64,000 nucleotides of DNA, from NCBI RefSeq assembly GCF_016907475.1, contig NZ_JAFBCA010000001.1, positions 2,294,001 to 2,358,000 on the forward strand. Reading direction: 5' to 3'. The notes beneath the pieces were generated by a model. It was not told where the DNA came from, searched no databases, and saw only the letters and a list, made by a program, of their open reading frames with translations. The stretch comes from Nocardioides cavernae (GTDB lineage: Bacteria; Actinomycetota; Actinomycetes; Propionibacteriales; Nocardioidaceae). A program made the translations under genes and the position numbers. Positions 1 to 9,320 of this stretch are shown piece after piece (positions within the stretch are counted from its first letter, which is position 1; the number at the start of each line of letters is the position of its first letter).

Positions 1-3000
1 AGGCTGTACGCCCGCCGGGCGAGCAGTCCCGTGACCACGACCGTGTGGCTCCTGCTGAGGGTCGAGTCGAACCCGCGCCTCCGCAGCGGGGCGCCGGCGC
101 GGCCGAGGCGCACGACCGAGGTCGCGGGCTCGTTCGTCCGCCAGGTGACCCGCGCCGACCCGTCGGGCAGCGGCAGGACCCGCAGCCGGCTGACGCGCGG
201 GGCGGTCCGGTCGACGGCCGCCGTCACGAACGACGCCGGCGCGGCGTGAGCCGCCGGCCACACCGTGTGGCGGCCGCCCGGCCCGCGCGACTGGACGCGG
301 TAGTAGTAGCGCGTCGCCGGCCGCAGGTTCCCGAGCGCGGCGAGGTGGTCGGTGGTCCGATCCGCGAGCGCGACCCGGGTGGAGAGCGCGGTGGGCGCAG
401 TGCCGAGCAGCACGACGCTCGTGCCGGGCTGCTCAGTCGTCCAGGTGGCCGTGGTGTCGCCGGTGTCGGACGTGGTGACGGCCGCGCCCGAGACGCGGTT
501 GGCGCCGCCGCCCCCGCCACCCCCGCCCCCGGCGTACGTCGCCTGGTGAGCGCCGCCGATCGCCGGGAAGACGGCGTACTGCTGGCCCTTGACCGTCATC
601 GTCGTGAACGGGACCGAGGTGCTCCCGCGGGTCACCGTCGTGAGGGTGCTGCCACCGGGACCCGTCGTCGGCAGCATCGCCGTCAAGCCAGTTGCGCCGA
701 CTCCGACGCCAATGGTGAAGGAGAGCGTGTTGCCGCTCCAGGAAATGCCGCTGAACGACGATGCGTTGCGACCGTCCGTCCAGGTCAGCAGCTGCCGGGC
801 CGTGATGACGGGGACATTGCGAGCCTGCGCCGACGCCAGCACCTGGGTGTCCTCGAAGGTCGAGGCGCTGTCGGTGTGCAGGTTGGCGGTGAAGGCGCCG
901 TAGTAGCCCTGACTGCCCAACGCCCGGTCCAGCAGCGTGTTCGGGGTGAACGGGTAGGTCTGGCCCGACTCGTCGGTCATGTTGGTGTTGGCCTGGAAGA
1001 CGTCGATCATCGAGCCGTCGGTGTCGGTGAACCGCATGGGCATGCCCGAGCCGTTCATGAACCCGGGTCGGTCGGCGACCCAGGAGCCCGGGTAGTAGTA
1101 GTAGTTGGTGTCGAGGCGCATCCCGTTGGCGAGCTCCGCCTTCGGTTGCGAGACCCAGTCGCTCCAGACGATGCAGTGGTAGCGATTGGTTGTTGGTGAC
1201 GGGAGCGAGTTGTACTTCGTGCGCCACGTCGACAATTGGCTGGTGTACGTGTCGGCAAGCTGTTGGTAAGAGCCGAAGTTGGTGCAGTTGTTCTGCACGT
1301 GGATACCGACCTCGAAGCCCTGGCTGTCGAAGGTCGCGGCCTGCGAGTTGGTCATCGCCGTGCTGGGGAAGATGTACGAGGTGAAGCGCGGGCACTCCCA
1401 ATTGGCCACCGAGCAGCCCGAGGGACTCGCGGCAGCATAGGTGCTGAAACGGCCAGGTGTGCCGTTGTTTCCGTGGTCGTCGCCGGTGGCCACCACGACC
1501 GCCCTGTGGGTGCCTGGGAAGTACCAGAACCGCGGCACCGGGAGCCGGTCGCGAGTCGTCACGGTGACCAGGTTGGCGAGCAGCCGCTGCTGCTCGTCGG
1601 CCTGTGGGATGTGTGCCTTGGACAGGTTGACCCAGTCGGTCGCCCCGCTGCCGCCGAAGAACAGGTCGTTCGACCGGTTGGGCGTGGCTCCGTCGCGGTC
1701 CTGGCCGGCCCACGCGACGTTGCCCTGCCGCGTTGCGATCACCGAGCGGGCGAGGTCGAACGCGAACGTCGCGACTTGGCCACCGTTGGTGCCAACGCTG
1801 CGCAGGGTCACAGCCGGCAGCCCGGTGCTGGTGGTGGCGTTGGAGTAGAGCGTTGCCACCGAGGCCGCACCGTTCAGGGTGTAGCGGCTGGCGGTGCCGT
1901 GGAACTGCATCGTGTCCGTCGTGATGCCGGCCCCGGGCTCCGCGGCCGGGTTGACCGCGAGGTAGCCGTCGGCCACGGTGCCCGCCTGCGCGGTGATGCC
2001 GGCGAGGCCGTAGAGGCGGCTGTCGGGTCGCATGGCGATGAGGTTGCCGCCGGCGTTCACCCAGTCGGTGAGTGCCGTCACCTGGGCGTCGGTGATCGCG
2101 ACGTCCCCGAGGACGACCACGGCGTACGACGCCAGGCTGGTGGCGTTCAGCGTCGAGACCCGCACGTTCGTGAACTCGTTGAGACCCTCGGCCCGGATGA
2201 TCTCGCTGAGGTAGGTCGACGACGGGTTGCCGCTGCTGGTGACGACCCCGATAGGACCGCCAGGCCCGTCTCCGATCCCGGGCGGTGGCTCGCCCGCTGT
2301 CTGGAACGACCACGACACCGGCGCCATCGTGTTGCCGGCCGAGTCCCTCGCGCCGCTGACCTCGACGGTGTAGGTCGACGTGTAGGCCAGATCGGCGGCG
2401 GGCGTGACCGTCGCCGTTGACGTTCCGGCGTCGTAGGACGTGGTTGACGGCACCACCTGACCGCCCGCCGTCTTCAGCACCATCGACACCGAGGACCCGG
2501 TGACCAGCTCGTTGAAGGTGGCGCTAGCTCGGACCCCGACCGCCACGCCGGTCGCGTTCCCCGCGGGTACCCGCGAGACGATGGTCGGCGGGATGGTGTC
2601 GTTGGCCTGCTCGGAGAAGACCACGTCGACCCAGTAGTTCTCGCTGTTGAAGCTCTGGTCGGGGAAGGTGCTCGGTGTGGAGGTGTATCGGTAGGTGCCG
2701 TTGCCGCCGTCGGTGCCGTTCTGGAGGGCCGTCAGCGGCCCGCGGGTGGTGGCCGTGCTGAAGTATCCGCCGTTGACGGCGTAGCGAGTCGGCGTGAAGT
2801 AGGACGCCACGTAGGTCGTGTTGGCGTTGACTGGGATGGGTGAGGCGAAGGTGGCCTCCTGCCAGCCGCTGGCCGACTCGTTGGTGAAGGTGACCTGGCC
2901 GAGCCGGGTCCCGGTCCGGGTCCAGAATGACCCGACGTGGGTGCCGCTGGTCTGGGTGGGCTTCCAGTAGCGGATCCCGGTGATGTAGCCCGCAGTGCTG

Positions 3001-6000
3001 GTGCGGAACTTCACGCCGAGCTCGACCGAGCTGGTGTCCGGGTCGGTGCCGGCGGGGGTGGTGGTCGACGGCCAGATCGTGCACGGGCATCCCGAGGTCG
3101 TCGCAGTGGTGGTGAAGGACCACGACACCGGGTCCATCTGGTTGCCCGAGGCGTCACGGGCACCGCTGATCGAGGCGGTGTAGGTGGTGCTCGTGGCCAG
3201 GTTGCTACCGGGGTCGAAGGTCGCGGTGCGGCTCGCGGCGTCGTACGACGTGGCCCCAGCGACGGCGGTGCCGCCCGGGCCGCGCAGCTCGAAAGTGATG
3301 GTCGAGGACGTCACGGCCTCGCTGAAGGTCGCGGTGGCGTTGGCGGTGGTGGCGACGTTGGTCGCGCCGACCGCGGGGGTGCGCCCAGTCACCGCCGGGC
3401 TGGTGGTGTCGGCCGCCTCAGCGGTGAAGGACCACGACACCGGGTCCATCTGGTTGCCCGCGGTGTCCGTGGCCCCACGGAGCGTCGCCGTGTAGGTGGC
3501 GCTAGCGGTGAGGGCGCTGGTCGGGTCCAAGGTCACCGTTCGGGTCGCCGTGTCGTACGTCGTCTCTCCCGGGACGACGCTTCCGCCGGGAGCGCGTAAC
3601 TCGACGGTGGCTGAGCTGCCCTCCACCGGCTCGCTGAAGGTGCCCGTCACGTTGCCGCCTACTGACACACCGGTGGCGCCCGGCGCCGGAGTCCGCGCCG
3701 TCACGGTCGGCTTCGTCGTGTCGGGCCCGTCCTCGAAGACCACGTCGACCCAGTAGTTCTCGCTGTTGAAGCTCTGGTCGGGGAAGGTGCTCGGTGTGGA
3801 GGTGTATCGGTAGGTGCCGTTGCCGCCGTCGGTGCCGTTCTGGAGGGCCGTCAGCGGCCCGCGGGTGGTGGCCGTGCTGAAGTATCCGCCGTTGACGGCG
3901 TAGCGAGTCGGCGTGAAGTAGGACGCCACGTAGGTCGTGTTGGCGTTGACTGGGATGGGTGAGGCGAAGGTGGCCTCCTGCCAGCCGCTGGCCGACTCGT
4001 TGGTGAAGGTGACCTGGCCGAGCCGGGTCCCGGTCCGGGTCCAGAATGACCCGACGTGGGTGCCGCTGGTCTGGGTGGGCTTCCAGTAGCGGATCCCGGT
4101 GATGTAGCCCGCAGTGCTGGTGCGGAACTTCACGCCGAGCTCGACCGAGCTGGTGTCCGGGTCGGTGCCGGCGGGGGTGGTGGTCGACGGCCAGATCGTG
4201 CACGGGCATCCCGAGGTCGTCGCAGTGGTGGTGAAGGACCACGACACCGGGTCCATCTGGTTGCCCGAGGCGTCACGGGCACCGCTGATCGAGGCGGTGT
4301 AGGTGGTGCTCGTGGCCAGGTTGCTACCGGGGTCGAAGGTCGCGGTGCGGCTCGCGGCGTCGTACGACGTGGCCCCAGCGACGGCGGTGCCGCCCGGGCC
4401 GCGCAGCTCGAAAGTGATGGTCGAGGACGTCACGGCCTCGCTGAACGTCGCGGTCGGGGAGATGGCGAGGGCGACACCGGCGGCGCCGACGGCAGGCGTG
4501 CGGGCCGTGATCGCGGGCTTGGTGGTGTCGGCGGCGGCGGTGGTGAAGGACCAGGTCACGGAGTCCATCTGGTTACCGGCCGCGTCGCGGGCGCCGGACA
4601 GGGCGGCGGTGTAGGTCGTCGTCGCTGACAGGGCCGCGCTCGGCCGCAGCGTCGCAGTCCTGCTCGCAGCGTCGTAGGAGAGGGCGGCGGGCACCACGGC
4701 GCCGCCCGGCGCACGGAGCTCGAACGCGAGCGTGGACTGCTGCACCGCCTCGCTGAAGGTGGCGGTCACGTCCGTACCGACGGCGACGCCAGCGGCGCCG
4801 GCGACGGGGGTGCGGGCCGTCACCGTCGGCTTGGCGGTGTCCGCGCCCTCGGCGAACACCACGTCGACCCAGTAGTTCTCGCTCTGGAAGGTCTGGTCGG
4901 GGAAGGCCCCGGCCGTGCTGCTGTAACGGAAGACGCCGTTGCCACCGTCGGTGCCGTCCTGGAGCGCGGTCAGGGGGCCGCGGGTGGTGGCGCCGCTCTG
5001 GAAGTAGCGCGAGGTGACCACGTACCGACTCGGGGTGAAGTAGGACGCGACATAGGTGGTGCCGGCCGTCACCGGAACGGGCGTGGCGAACAGCGCCTGC
5101 TGCCAGCCGCTGGCCGACTCGTTGGTGAACGTGACTTGGCCGAGGCGGGTCCCGGTTCGCGACCACAACGAGCCCACGTGGGTGCCGGTGGACTCGACGG
5201 GCTTGTAGAAGCGGATCCCCGTCACCAGGCCGTCGGTGGCGGCCCGGAACTTGACTCCCACCTCCACGGGATCGCGGTCGGGGTCGGTCCGCGCCGGCGT
5301 GGCGGTCCCCGGCCAGATCGTGCAGGGGCACGCGGTCGGTGCGGTCCCGACGGTGACGTTGGTGGTCGCCGCCGTGCCGAGGTTGGCGCTGTCGTCCACC
5401 GTGCGTGCCCGCAGGGTCAGGGCGCCCGAGGCAGCTGGTGTGAACGTGTAGGTCCACGAACCGCGGCCGGTGGCGCGTCGCCACGTCGCGCCGCTGTCGG
5501 TCGAGACCTCGACGCCGGCGACCTGGCCACCCCCCGCATCCGTGGCGGTGCCGGTGATGGTGACGGGCGAGCCGACCGGCAGGGTCGCGCCCGCCGCGGG
5601 CGAGGTGATGGCGGTCGTGGGGGCGGTGGTGTCGGTCGACGCGGTCGCCGCTGTGAGACCCGTGCGCAGCGTGTCGGGCTGGACCCCCATGTCGGCGAGC
5701 AGGTTGACGGTCGCCTGCTGGGCGGCCGTGTCCGCCGCGGCCGACCCTCGGTCGTGGTTGCTGTCGAGCGCCCATGCCCACTGGATCGTGCCCGCGCTGA
5801 AGACCAGCGCCCCGCTCGCGGCGCGGTGCGTCGTCATCGCATGGGTGGCCTGGCCCTGTGCGTACGTGTTGCCGTGGTCCTGGAGGCGCTCGCCGGAGCC
5901 GGCTGTCTGGGACACCCGGAACGTGCCCGGTGGTCGGAAGCCGTTGTCGGGGTCCTCGTCCCACTCGTAGCCGATGACGTTGGTGCCGATGGTCGTCGTC

Positions 6001-7217
6001 GCGTTCGTGCCGAGGGCGGCGACGCGAGTGTTGCGCCAGAAGCGCATCTGGCCGTCGGCCTGGCCGACCACCATGTTGATCGCGCAGCAGTTGATCGCGA
6101 ACATCGTGCCGGTCAGCCCGTTCTCGGGCCGCCCCCCGTCGGCCGGCGGGCTGAACCGCGGGTCACGCCAGGTGCCGGTCCAGGTGTTGGGCTGCGGGTC
6201 GATCTTCGCGTTGGCGTGGGTCTCCTTGTAGGACACGAGCGTCCGGTGCGAGGTGCCCGACCCGTCGATGCTGTTCTCCCAGCGCGTCTTCCAGAAGACC
6301 TCGTTGCCCGAGAAGAACGCCAGGTCGACTCCCGCGTCGCGCGCCGCCTCGACGTTGGCGCGCTGGGTGCCGGACCAGTACTCGTCGTGACCGACCGACA
6401 GGAAGGCCTCGTGCTCGAGCAGCTCACCGCCGCGACGATCGGTGTCGACCCCGGACGTGTAGCTCACGTCGTACCCGTTGGACTCGAGGAAGCGCACCAT
6501 CGGGTACTCGGCGTTGAACACCCAGTCCTCCGGCGCGTTGCCGCGCGTCGTGAACGGGCGGTTGTAGCTGACCTTGTAGGCGCGCCCGGCCGGTGCGCCG
6601 CTGTACAGGCTGTTGCCGCCGTAGGTGTTGTAGGCCTGCCACGTGGTGTCGGAGGTCTGGAACAGGAGGTCCGACCCGCCGTCGTCGTCGCGGACCACGA
6701 AGAACACGTGGCTCGCCCCGGCGGTGCCGTCGGTCCGGACCAGGCGAGCGAAGTAGATCCCGGAGACCGCAGTGGCCGGTACAGCCCATGACGCGTTCTG
6801 GGTCCAGTTGCCGCAGTCGACCAGGCCTGTCGCCACAGCGGTGACGCAGTTGGGTTGGTCGTTGAGCACGGTCGGGGTCACGGTCGCGACCCGGCGAGCC
6901 CCGTCGCCGCCGTAGTAGCCCATCCGGTAGATGTCGAGGCGGTACGACGTCGCCGATGTGTCGACCTTGAACCCGATCGACTGACCCTGGTCGACGCTCA
7001 TGTCCGTCGCGAAGCCCTGGATGGTGGTCGACCCGGCACCCGTGATGCCCCACTCGCTCTCAGGGCTGCCGGGCAGCGTGTTCTCGCAGGCGACGGCGTT
7101 GGTGACAGGTGGGTCGCACGGTGCGGCCGAGGCAGGCGTGGAGGCGACCAGAACGGACAGCCCCGAGGCTGCCAGCACGAGCGACATCAGGACGACGAGA
7201 CGTCGAGGACCGGGCAC
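1..7217 (-). CDS. Giant secreted multidomain protein (DMF-beta-like, DUF4082-like, Ig-like, deacetylase-like, Fn3), C-terminus cut by window edge
   Basis: The frame is open from a GTG at 7217 to base 1, giving at least 2405 residues with no stop. AAGGAG lies 6 nt before the start and a signal peptide (VLMSLVLAASGLSVL..ASA) follows. By residue: about 180-480 resembles the beta subunit of N,N-dimethylformamidase (QTSDTTWQAYN, VGHDEYWS, FFSGNEVFWK); an Ig-like segment; DUF4082-like domains at about 627-790, 1001-1160 and 1374-1534 (CTIWP start, WVDVVF end) separated by Big_5-like Ig domains (ARTPxxGAxGV..WSF); a GATase-like stretch at about 1650-1840 (VVVLGDVAITDAQ); a deacetylase-like domain at about 1890-2110 (ATGDDHGNN, GIHVQNN); a nine-glycine linker near 2230; then Fn3-like repeats. 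It is probably an extracellular, surface-associated glycan-active or binding protein. Domain names are from motif memory and the catalytic function is not proven. Confidence 0.85.
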   Translation of the reverse strand, partial: MPGPRRLVVLMSLVLAASGLSVLVASTPASAAPCDPPVTNAVACENTLPGSPESEWGITGAGSTTIQGFATDMSVDQGQSIGFKVDTSATSYRLDIYRMGYYGGDGARRVATVTPTVLNDQPNCVTAVATGLVDCGNWTQNASWAVPATAVSGIYFARLVRTDGTAGASHVFFVVRDDDGGSDLLFQTSDTTWQAYNTYGGNSLYSGAPAGRAYKVSYNRPFTTRGNAPEDWVFNAEYPMVRFLESNGYDVSYTSGVDTDRRGGELLEHEAFLSVGHDEYWSGTQRANVEAARDAGVDLAFFSGNEVFWKTRWENSIDGSGTSHRTLVSYKETHANAKIDPQPNTWTGTWRDPRFSPPADGGRPENGLTGTMFAINCCAINMVVGQADGQMRFWRNTRVAALGTNATTTIGTNVIGYEWDEDPDNGFRPPGTFRVSQTAGSGERLQDHGNTYAQGQATHAMTTHRAASGALVFSAGTIQWAWALDSNHDRGSAAADTAAQQATVNLLADMGVQPDTLRTGLTAATASTDTTAPTTAITSPAAGATLPVGSPVTITGTATDAGGGQVAGVEVSTDSGATWRRATGRGSWTYTFTPAASGALTLRARTVDDSANLGTAATTNVTVGTAPTACPCTIWPGTATPARTDPDRDPVEVGVKFRAATDGLVTGIRFYKPVESTGTHVGSLWSRTGTRLGQVTFTNESASGWQQALFATPVPVTAGTTYVASYFTPSRYVVTSRYFQSGATTRGPLTALQDGTDGGNGVFRYSSTAGAFPDQTFQSENYWVDVVFAEGADTAKPTVTARTPVAGAAGVAVGTDVTATFSEAVQQSTLAFELRAPGGAVVPAALSYDAASRTATLRPSAALSATTTYTAALSGARDAAGNQMDSVTWSFTTAAADTTKPAITARTPAVGAAGVALAISPTATFSEAVTSSTITFELRGPGGTAVAGATSYDAASRTATFDPGSNLATSTTYTASISGARDASGNQMDPVSWSFTTTATTSGCPCTIWPSTTTPAGTDPDTSSVELGVKFRTSTAGYITGIRYWKPTQTSGTHVGSFWTRTGTRLGQVTFTNESASGWQEATFASPIPVNANTTYVASYFTPTRYAVNGGYFSTATTRGPLTALQNGTDGGNGTYRYTSTPSTFPDQSFNSENYWVDVVFEDGPDTTKPTVTARTPAPGATGVSVGGNVTGTFSEPVEGSSATVELRAPGGSVVPGETTYDTATRTVTLDPTSALTASATYTATLRGATDTAGNQMDPVSWSFTAEAADTTSPAVTGRTPAVGATNVATTANATATFSEAVTSSTITFELRGPGGTAVAGATSYDAASRTATFDPGSNLATSTTYTASISGARDASGNQMDPVSWSFTTTATTSGCPCTIWPSTTTPAGTDPDTSSVELGVKFRTSTAGYITGIRYWKPTQTSGTHVGSFWTRTGTRLGQVTFTNESASGWQEATFASPIPVNANTTYVASYFTPTRYAVNGGYFSTATTRGPLTALQNGTDGGNGTYRYTSTPSTFPDQSFNSENYWVDVVFSEQANDTIPPTIVSRVPAGNATGVAVGVRASATFNELVTGSSVSMVLKTAGGQVVPSTTSYDAGTSTATVTPAADLAYTSTYTVEVSGARDSAGNTMAPVSWSFQTAGEPPPGIGDGPGGPIGVVTSSGNPSSTYLSEIIRAEGLNEFTNVRVSTLNATSLASYAVVVLGDVAITDAQVTALTDWVNAGGNLIAMRPDSRLYGLAGITAQAGTVADGYLAVNPAAEPGAGITTDTMQFHGTASRYTLNGAASVATLYSNATTSTGLPAVTLRSVGTNGGQVATFAFDLARSVIATRQGNVAWAGQDRDGATPNRSNDLFFGGSGATDWVNLSKAHIPQADEQQRLLANLVTVTTRDRLPVPRFWYFPGTHRAVVVATGDDHGNNGTPGRFSTYAAASPSGCSVANWECPRFTSYIFPSTAMTNSQAATFDSQGFEVGIHVQNNCTNFGSYQQLADTYTSQLSTWRTKYNSLPSPTTNRYHCIVWSDWVSQPKAELANGMRLDTNYYYYPGSWVADRPGFMNGSGMPMRFTDTDGSMIDVFQANTNMTDESGQTYPFTPNTLLDRALGSQGYYGAFTANLHTDSASTFEDTQVLASAQARNVPVITARQLLTWTDGRNASSFSGISWSGNTLSFTIGVGVGATGLTAMLPTTGPGGSTLTTVTRGSTSVPFTTMTVKGQQYAVFPAIGGAHQATYAGGGGGGGGGANRVSGAAVTTSDTGDTTATWTTEQPGTSVVLLGTAPTALSTRVALADRTTDHLAALGNLRPATRYYYRVQSRGPGGRHTVWPAAHAAPASFVTAAVDRTAPRVSRLRVLPLPDGSARVTWRTNEPATSVVRLGRAGAPLRRRGFDSTLSRSHTVVVTGLLARRAYS
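2616..3326. repeat. Perfect 711-bp internal repeat, copy 2
   Basis: This stretch reads base for base the same as 3735-4445 (offset 1119 bp, exactly 373 codons). It encodes one DUF4082-like domain plus part of an adjacent Ig-like domain. Both edges fall inside the reading frame and the frame is kept. Confidence 0.9.
3735..4445. repeat. Perfect 711-bp internal repeat, copy 1
   Basis: Partner of 2616-3326. I compared the two stretches by eye and found no mismatch. The third DUF4082-like domain of the same gene (about 4850-5340) is clearly diverged at DNA level, so identity between these two copies implies recent duplication or gene conversion, or an assembly artefact. Confidence 0.9.
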
Positions 7218-7314
7218 GGCAGGCTCCTTGCTCCACAGGTCTGTGTCGCCGCACCCAGGACCGACCGCGGTGCACAGGATCAACCCATCCTCGGCGGGAC
7301 CGCGGGCGACGTCA

Positions 7315-7330
7315 TGCCCACTACTGGGCA
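7315..7330. promoter_or_regulatory. Palindrome in the divergent gap between the giant gene and the amidohydrolase
   Basis: TGCCCA-CTAC-TGGGCA is a perfect 6-bp inverted repeat in the 184-bp gap between divergent starts at 7217 and 7402. It could be an operator, but a chance palindrome is possible in such GC-rich DNA. Confidence 0.25.
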
Positions 7331-7388
7331 CGCTGCTGCCGACGTGCGCCCCGGGGCAGGACGGGACGACCCCGCACGGCGGTGTGGC

Positions 7389-7394
7389 TAGGGT
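7389..7394 (+). promoter_or_regulatory. -10 element (TAGGGT) of leaderless amidohydrolase gene
   Basis: TAGGGT lies 7 nt before the ATG at 7402, the spacing expected when transcription starts on the start codon. No Shine-Dalgarno is present. Confidence 0.6.
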
Positions 7395-7401
7395 CGGCCG
7401 C

Positions 7402-8475
7402 ATGACTGCGCAGCGCTTCCGTGGACCGGTCCTGCCCGACGGAGAGGCGCGGGACCTCTACGTCGTCGACGGCCGCATCACCTACGAGGCCCAGCCCGGT
7501 GCGGACACCGTCGCCGAGGGCTGGATCGTCCCCGGCCTGGTCGACGCGCACTGCCACCTCGGGCTCGACGACTTCGGCGCCACCGACGACGCGGCCACCG
7601 AGCAGCAAGCGATCGCCGACCGTGACGGCGGCGCGCTCCTCATCCGTGACGCCGGTTCTGCCGCCGACACGCGCTGGATCCACGACCGCGACGACCTGCC
7701 CCGGCTGATCCGCTGTGGTCGGCACATCGCCGCGACGAAGCGCTACATCCGCGGCTACGCCCACGAGGTCGAGCCGGCCGACCTGGCGTCGTACGCCGCC
7801 CAGGAGGCCCGCAACGGCGACGGCTGGATCAAGCTGGTCGGCGACTGGATCTCGCGCGACGAGGGCGACCTCGCTCCGTCGTTCCCCGCCGATGCCTTCG
7901 CCGACGCCATCGCCGCCGCGCAGGCCGAAGGTGCGAAGGTGACGGCGCACTGCTTCGGCCACGGCGTGCTGCCCGGGCTGATCGAGGCGGGCATCGACTG
8001 CATCGAGCACGGCACCGGGCTCACAGAGGACCTCATCGACGCGATGGTCCAGCACGGCACCCGGCTGGTGCCCACCGTCATGCAGCTCGACAAGTTCCCC
8101 GAGCACGCGGCAGCCGGGCAGGCGAGGTTCCCGGCCTACGCCGACACGATGCTCGACCTCTACGACCGCATGCCCGCCACGATCATGGCGGCCTACGAGG
8201 CAGGGGTGCCGATCTACGCCGGCTCCGACGGTGGCGGCATCAGCCGCCACGGCAACATCGCCGGCGAGATCGAGGCGCTCGTGCGGATCGGGATGCCGGC
8301 CCACGACGCGCTCGGCGCCGCCAGCTGGCGGGCCCGGGAGTGGCTCGGGGTGGACGGCCTCGACGAGGGCGCGTCGGCGGACTTCGTCGTCTACGACCGT
8401 GATCCGCGCGCCGACCTGTCCGTGCTGCGTACGCCGACGCGCGTCGTGCTGCGCGGTCGAGCCGTGGTGGGCTGA
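7402..8475 (+). CDS. Amidohydrolase family protein
   Basis: 357 aa cytoplasmic metal-dependent hydrolase of the amidohydrolase (TIM-barrel) superfamily. Visible metal and active-site motifs: DAHCHLG (His50, His52), WIKLVGDW (Lys144, the usual carboxylated bridging lysine), TAHCFGH (His183), CIEHGTG (His203) and AGSDGG (Asp276). The small N- and C-terminal beta domain is represented by VDGRITYEA and SADFVVYDRDPRADL. This set fits imidazolonepropionase/dipeptidase-like members; the substrate is unknown. It is a single gene divergent from the giant secreted protein. The ATG at 7402 was chosen because of the -10 hexamer 7 nt upstream. Confidence 0.88.
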   Translation: MTAQRFRGPVLPDGEARDLYVVDGRITYEAQPGADTVAEGWIVPGLVDAHCHLGLDDFGATDDAATEQQAIADRDGGALLIRDAGSAADTRWIHDRDDLPRLIRCGRHIAATKRYIRGYAHEVEPADLASYAAQEARNGDGWIKLVGDWISRDEGDLAPSFPADAFADAIAAAQAEGAKVTAHCFGHGVLPGLIEAGIDCIEHGTGLTEDLIDAMVQHGTRLVPTVMQLDKFPEHAAAGQARFPAYADTMLDLYDRMPATIMAAYEAGVPIYAGSDGGGISRHGNIAGEIEALVRIGMPAHDALGAASWRAREWLGVDGLDEGASADFVVYDRDPRADLSVLRTPTRVVLRGRAVVG

Positions 8476-8491
8476 CCCCGCCGACGACGAA

Positions 8492-8519
8492 GGGCGGCCA
8501 CCCGCTCGGGTGACCGCCC
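8492..8519. terminator. Bidirectional terminator hairpin
   Basis: GGGCGG-c-CACCC-gctc-GGGTG-a-CCGCCC forms an 11-bp stem with one C/A mismatch, between the convergent ends of the amidohydrolase and the secreted protein. There is no T-run, which is usual in high-GC actinobacteria. Confidence 0.65.
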
Positions 8520-8539
8520 CTCGGAGGGTGCGACGGCTG

Positions 8540-9106
8540 TCAGGCGGTCGTCGTCCCGCTCTCGAGCTCGGCCTGGGCGGCCTTGACGTGCTCGCGCGCG
8601 GTGCGGAGGTCAGCCTTGGTGCTGGTGGCGGTGATCGCCAGCGCGGCGGCCTCTGCGGCCGCGAGGTGCGTGACTGCCTCCGGGTCGGAGGCAGCGGCCT
8701 CCTCGAGGCCCTCGACCTTCTTCACGATGTTGACGACGATGCGGAAGTTCTCCACGCGGAACGAGCGCAGCTCCTTGCGGGCGGCCCGGGTGTCGACGGT
8801 GCTGTCGGCCGCCTCGACGGTGGTCCTCAGCTCGGTGAGGGCGGTCCGGGCGTCGGTCACGTTGGCCACGACCTCGGTCTCGGTGTCGTCGGCCATGGCC
8901 TCGACGGCAGTGCTGGTCGAGAGCCGCTCGAGGCGCTTGTCCTTGCCCGCGATGTCCTTGAGCAGCTGCTTGGTCTGCGCCTTCACCGTCTTCGCCGGCT
9001 TGGTCGGCTTGTCCGGTGCGGCCACGGCGGTGGCAGTCAGTGCGGACGGCGCGACCAGCGCGACGGTGGCGAGGGCGGTGGCGGTGATACGCCGGGTGGT
9101 GTTCAT
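8540..9106 (-). CDS. Secreted alpha-helical hypothetical protein
   Basis: 188 aa. Residues 1 to about 29 are a signal peptide (MNTTRRITATALATVALVAP...AVAA). The mature part starts with a Lys/Pro-rich segment (APDKPTKPAKTVKAQ) and continues as charged helices rich in Ala, Glu, Lys, Thr and Val with no cysteine, which suggests an extended helical bundle. AGGAG lies about 9 nt before the ATG at 9106. I do not recognise a family; export is the only role that can be inferred. Confidence 0.72.
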   Translation of the reverse strand: MNTTRRITATALATVALVAPSALTATAVAAPDKPTKPAKTVKAQTKQLLKDIAGKDKRLERLSTSTAVEAMADDTETEVVANVTDARTALTELRTTVEAADSTVDTRAARKELRSFRVENFRIVVNIVKKVEGLEEAAASDPEAVTHLAAAEAAALAITATSTKADLRTAREHVKAAQAELESGTTTA

Positions 9107-9320
9107 CTGGGAGTGCTCCTGTGATGGGGGGATGGAGTACTGACGGCGCCCCACCCTGCTGCACGCCACTGGTCCAGACAAGTCGAGGATCGGTCGTCCC
9201 GCGTGGTCACTTCGGGCCATGGTGCGCGGATGCGAGATGTGCACGGGGCGTGATGTCGGACCGGTGATCGGCTCGGGAACCGATTTGAGCCCACGGCGGT
9301 GCAGGCGGTGGGATGGGGGA

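Noticed and set aside
433..2313. 626-codon minus-strand frame in another phase of the giant gene
   Set aside because: The correct phase is the one open from 7217 to base 1 with recognisable domains; this one has none.
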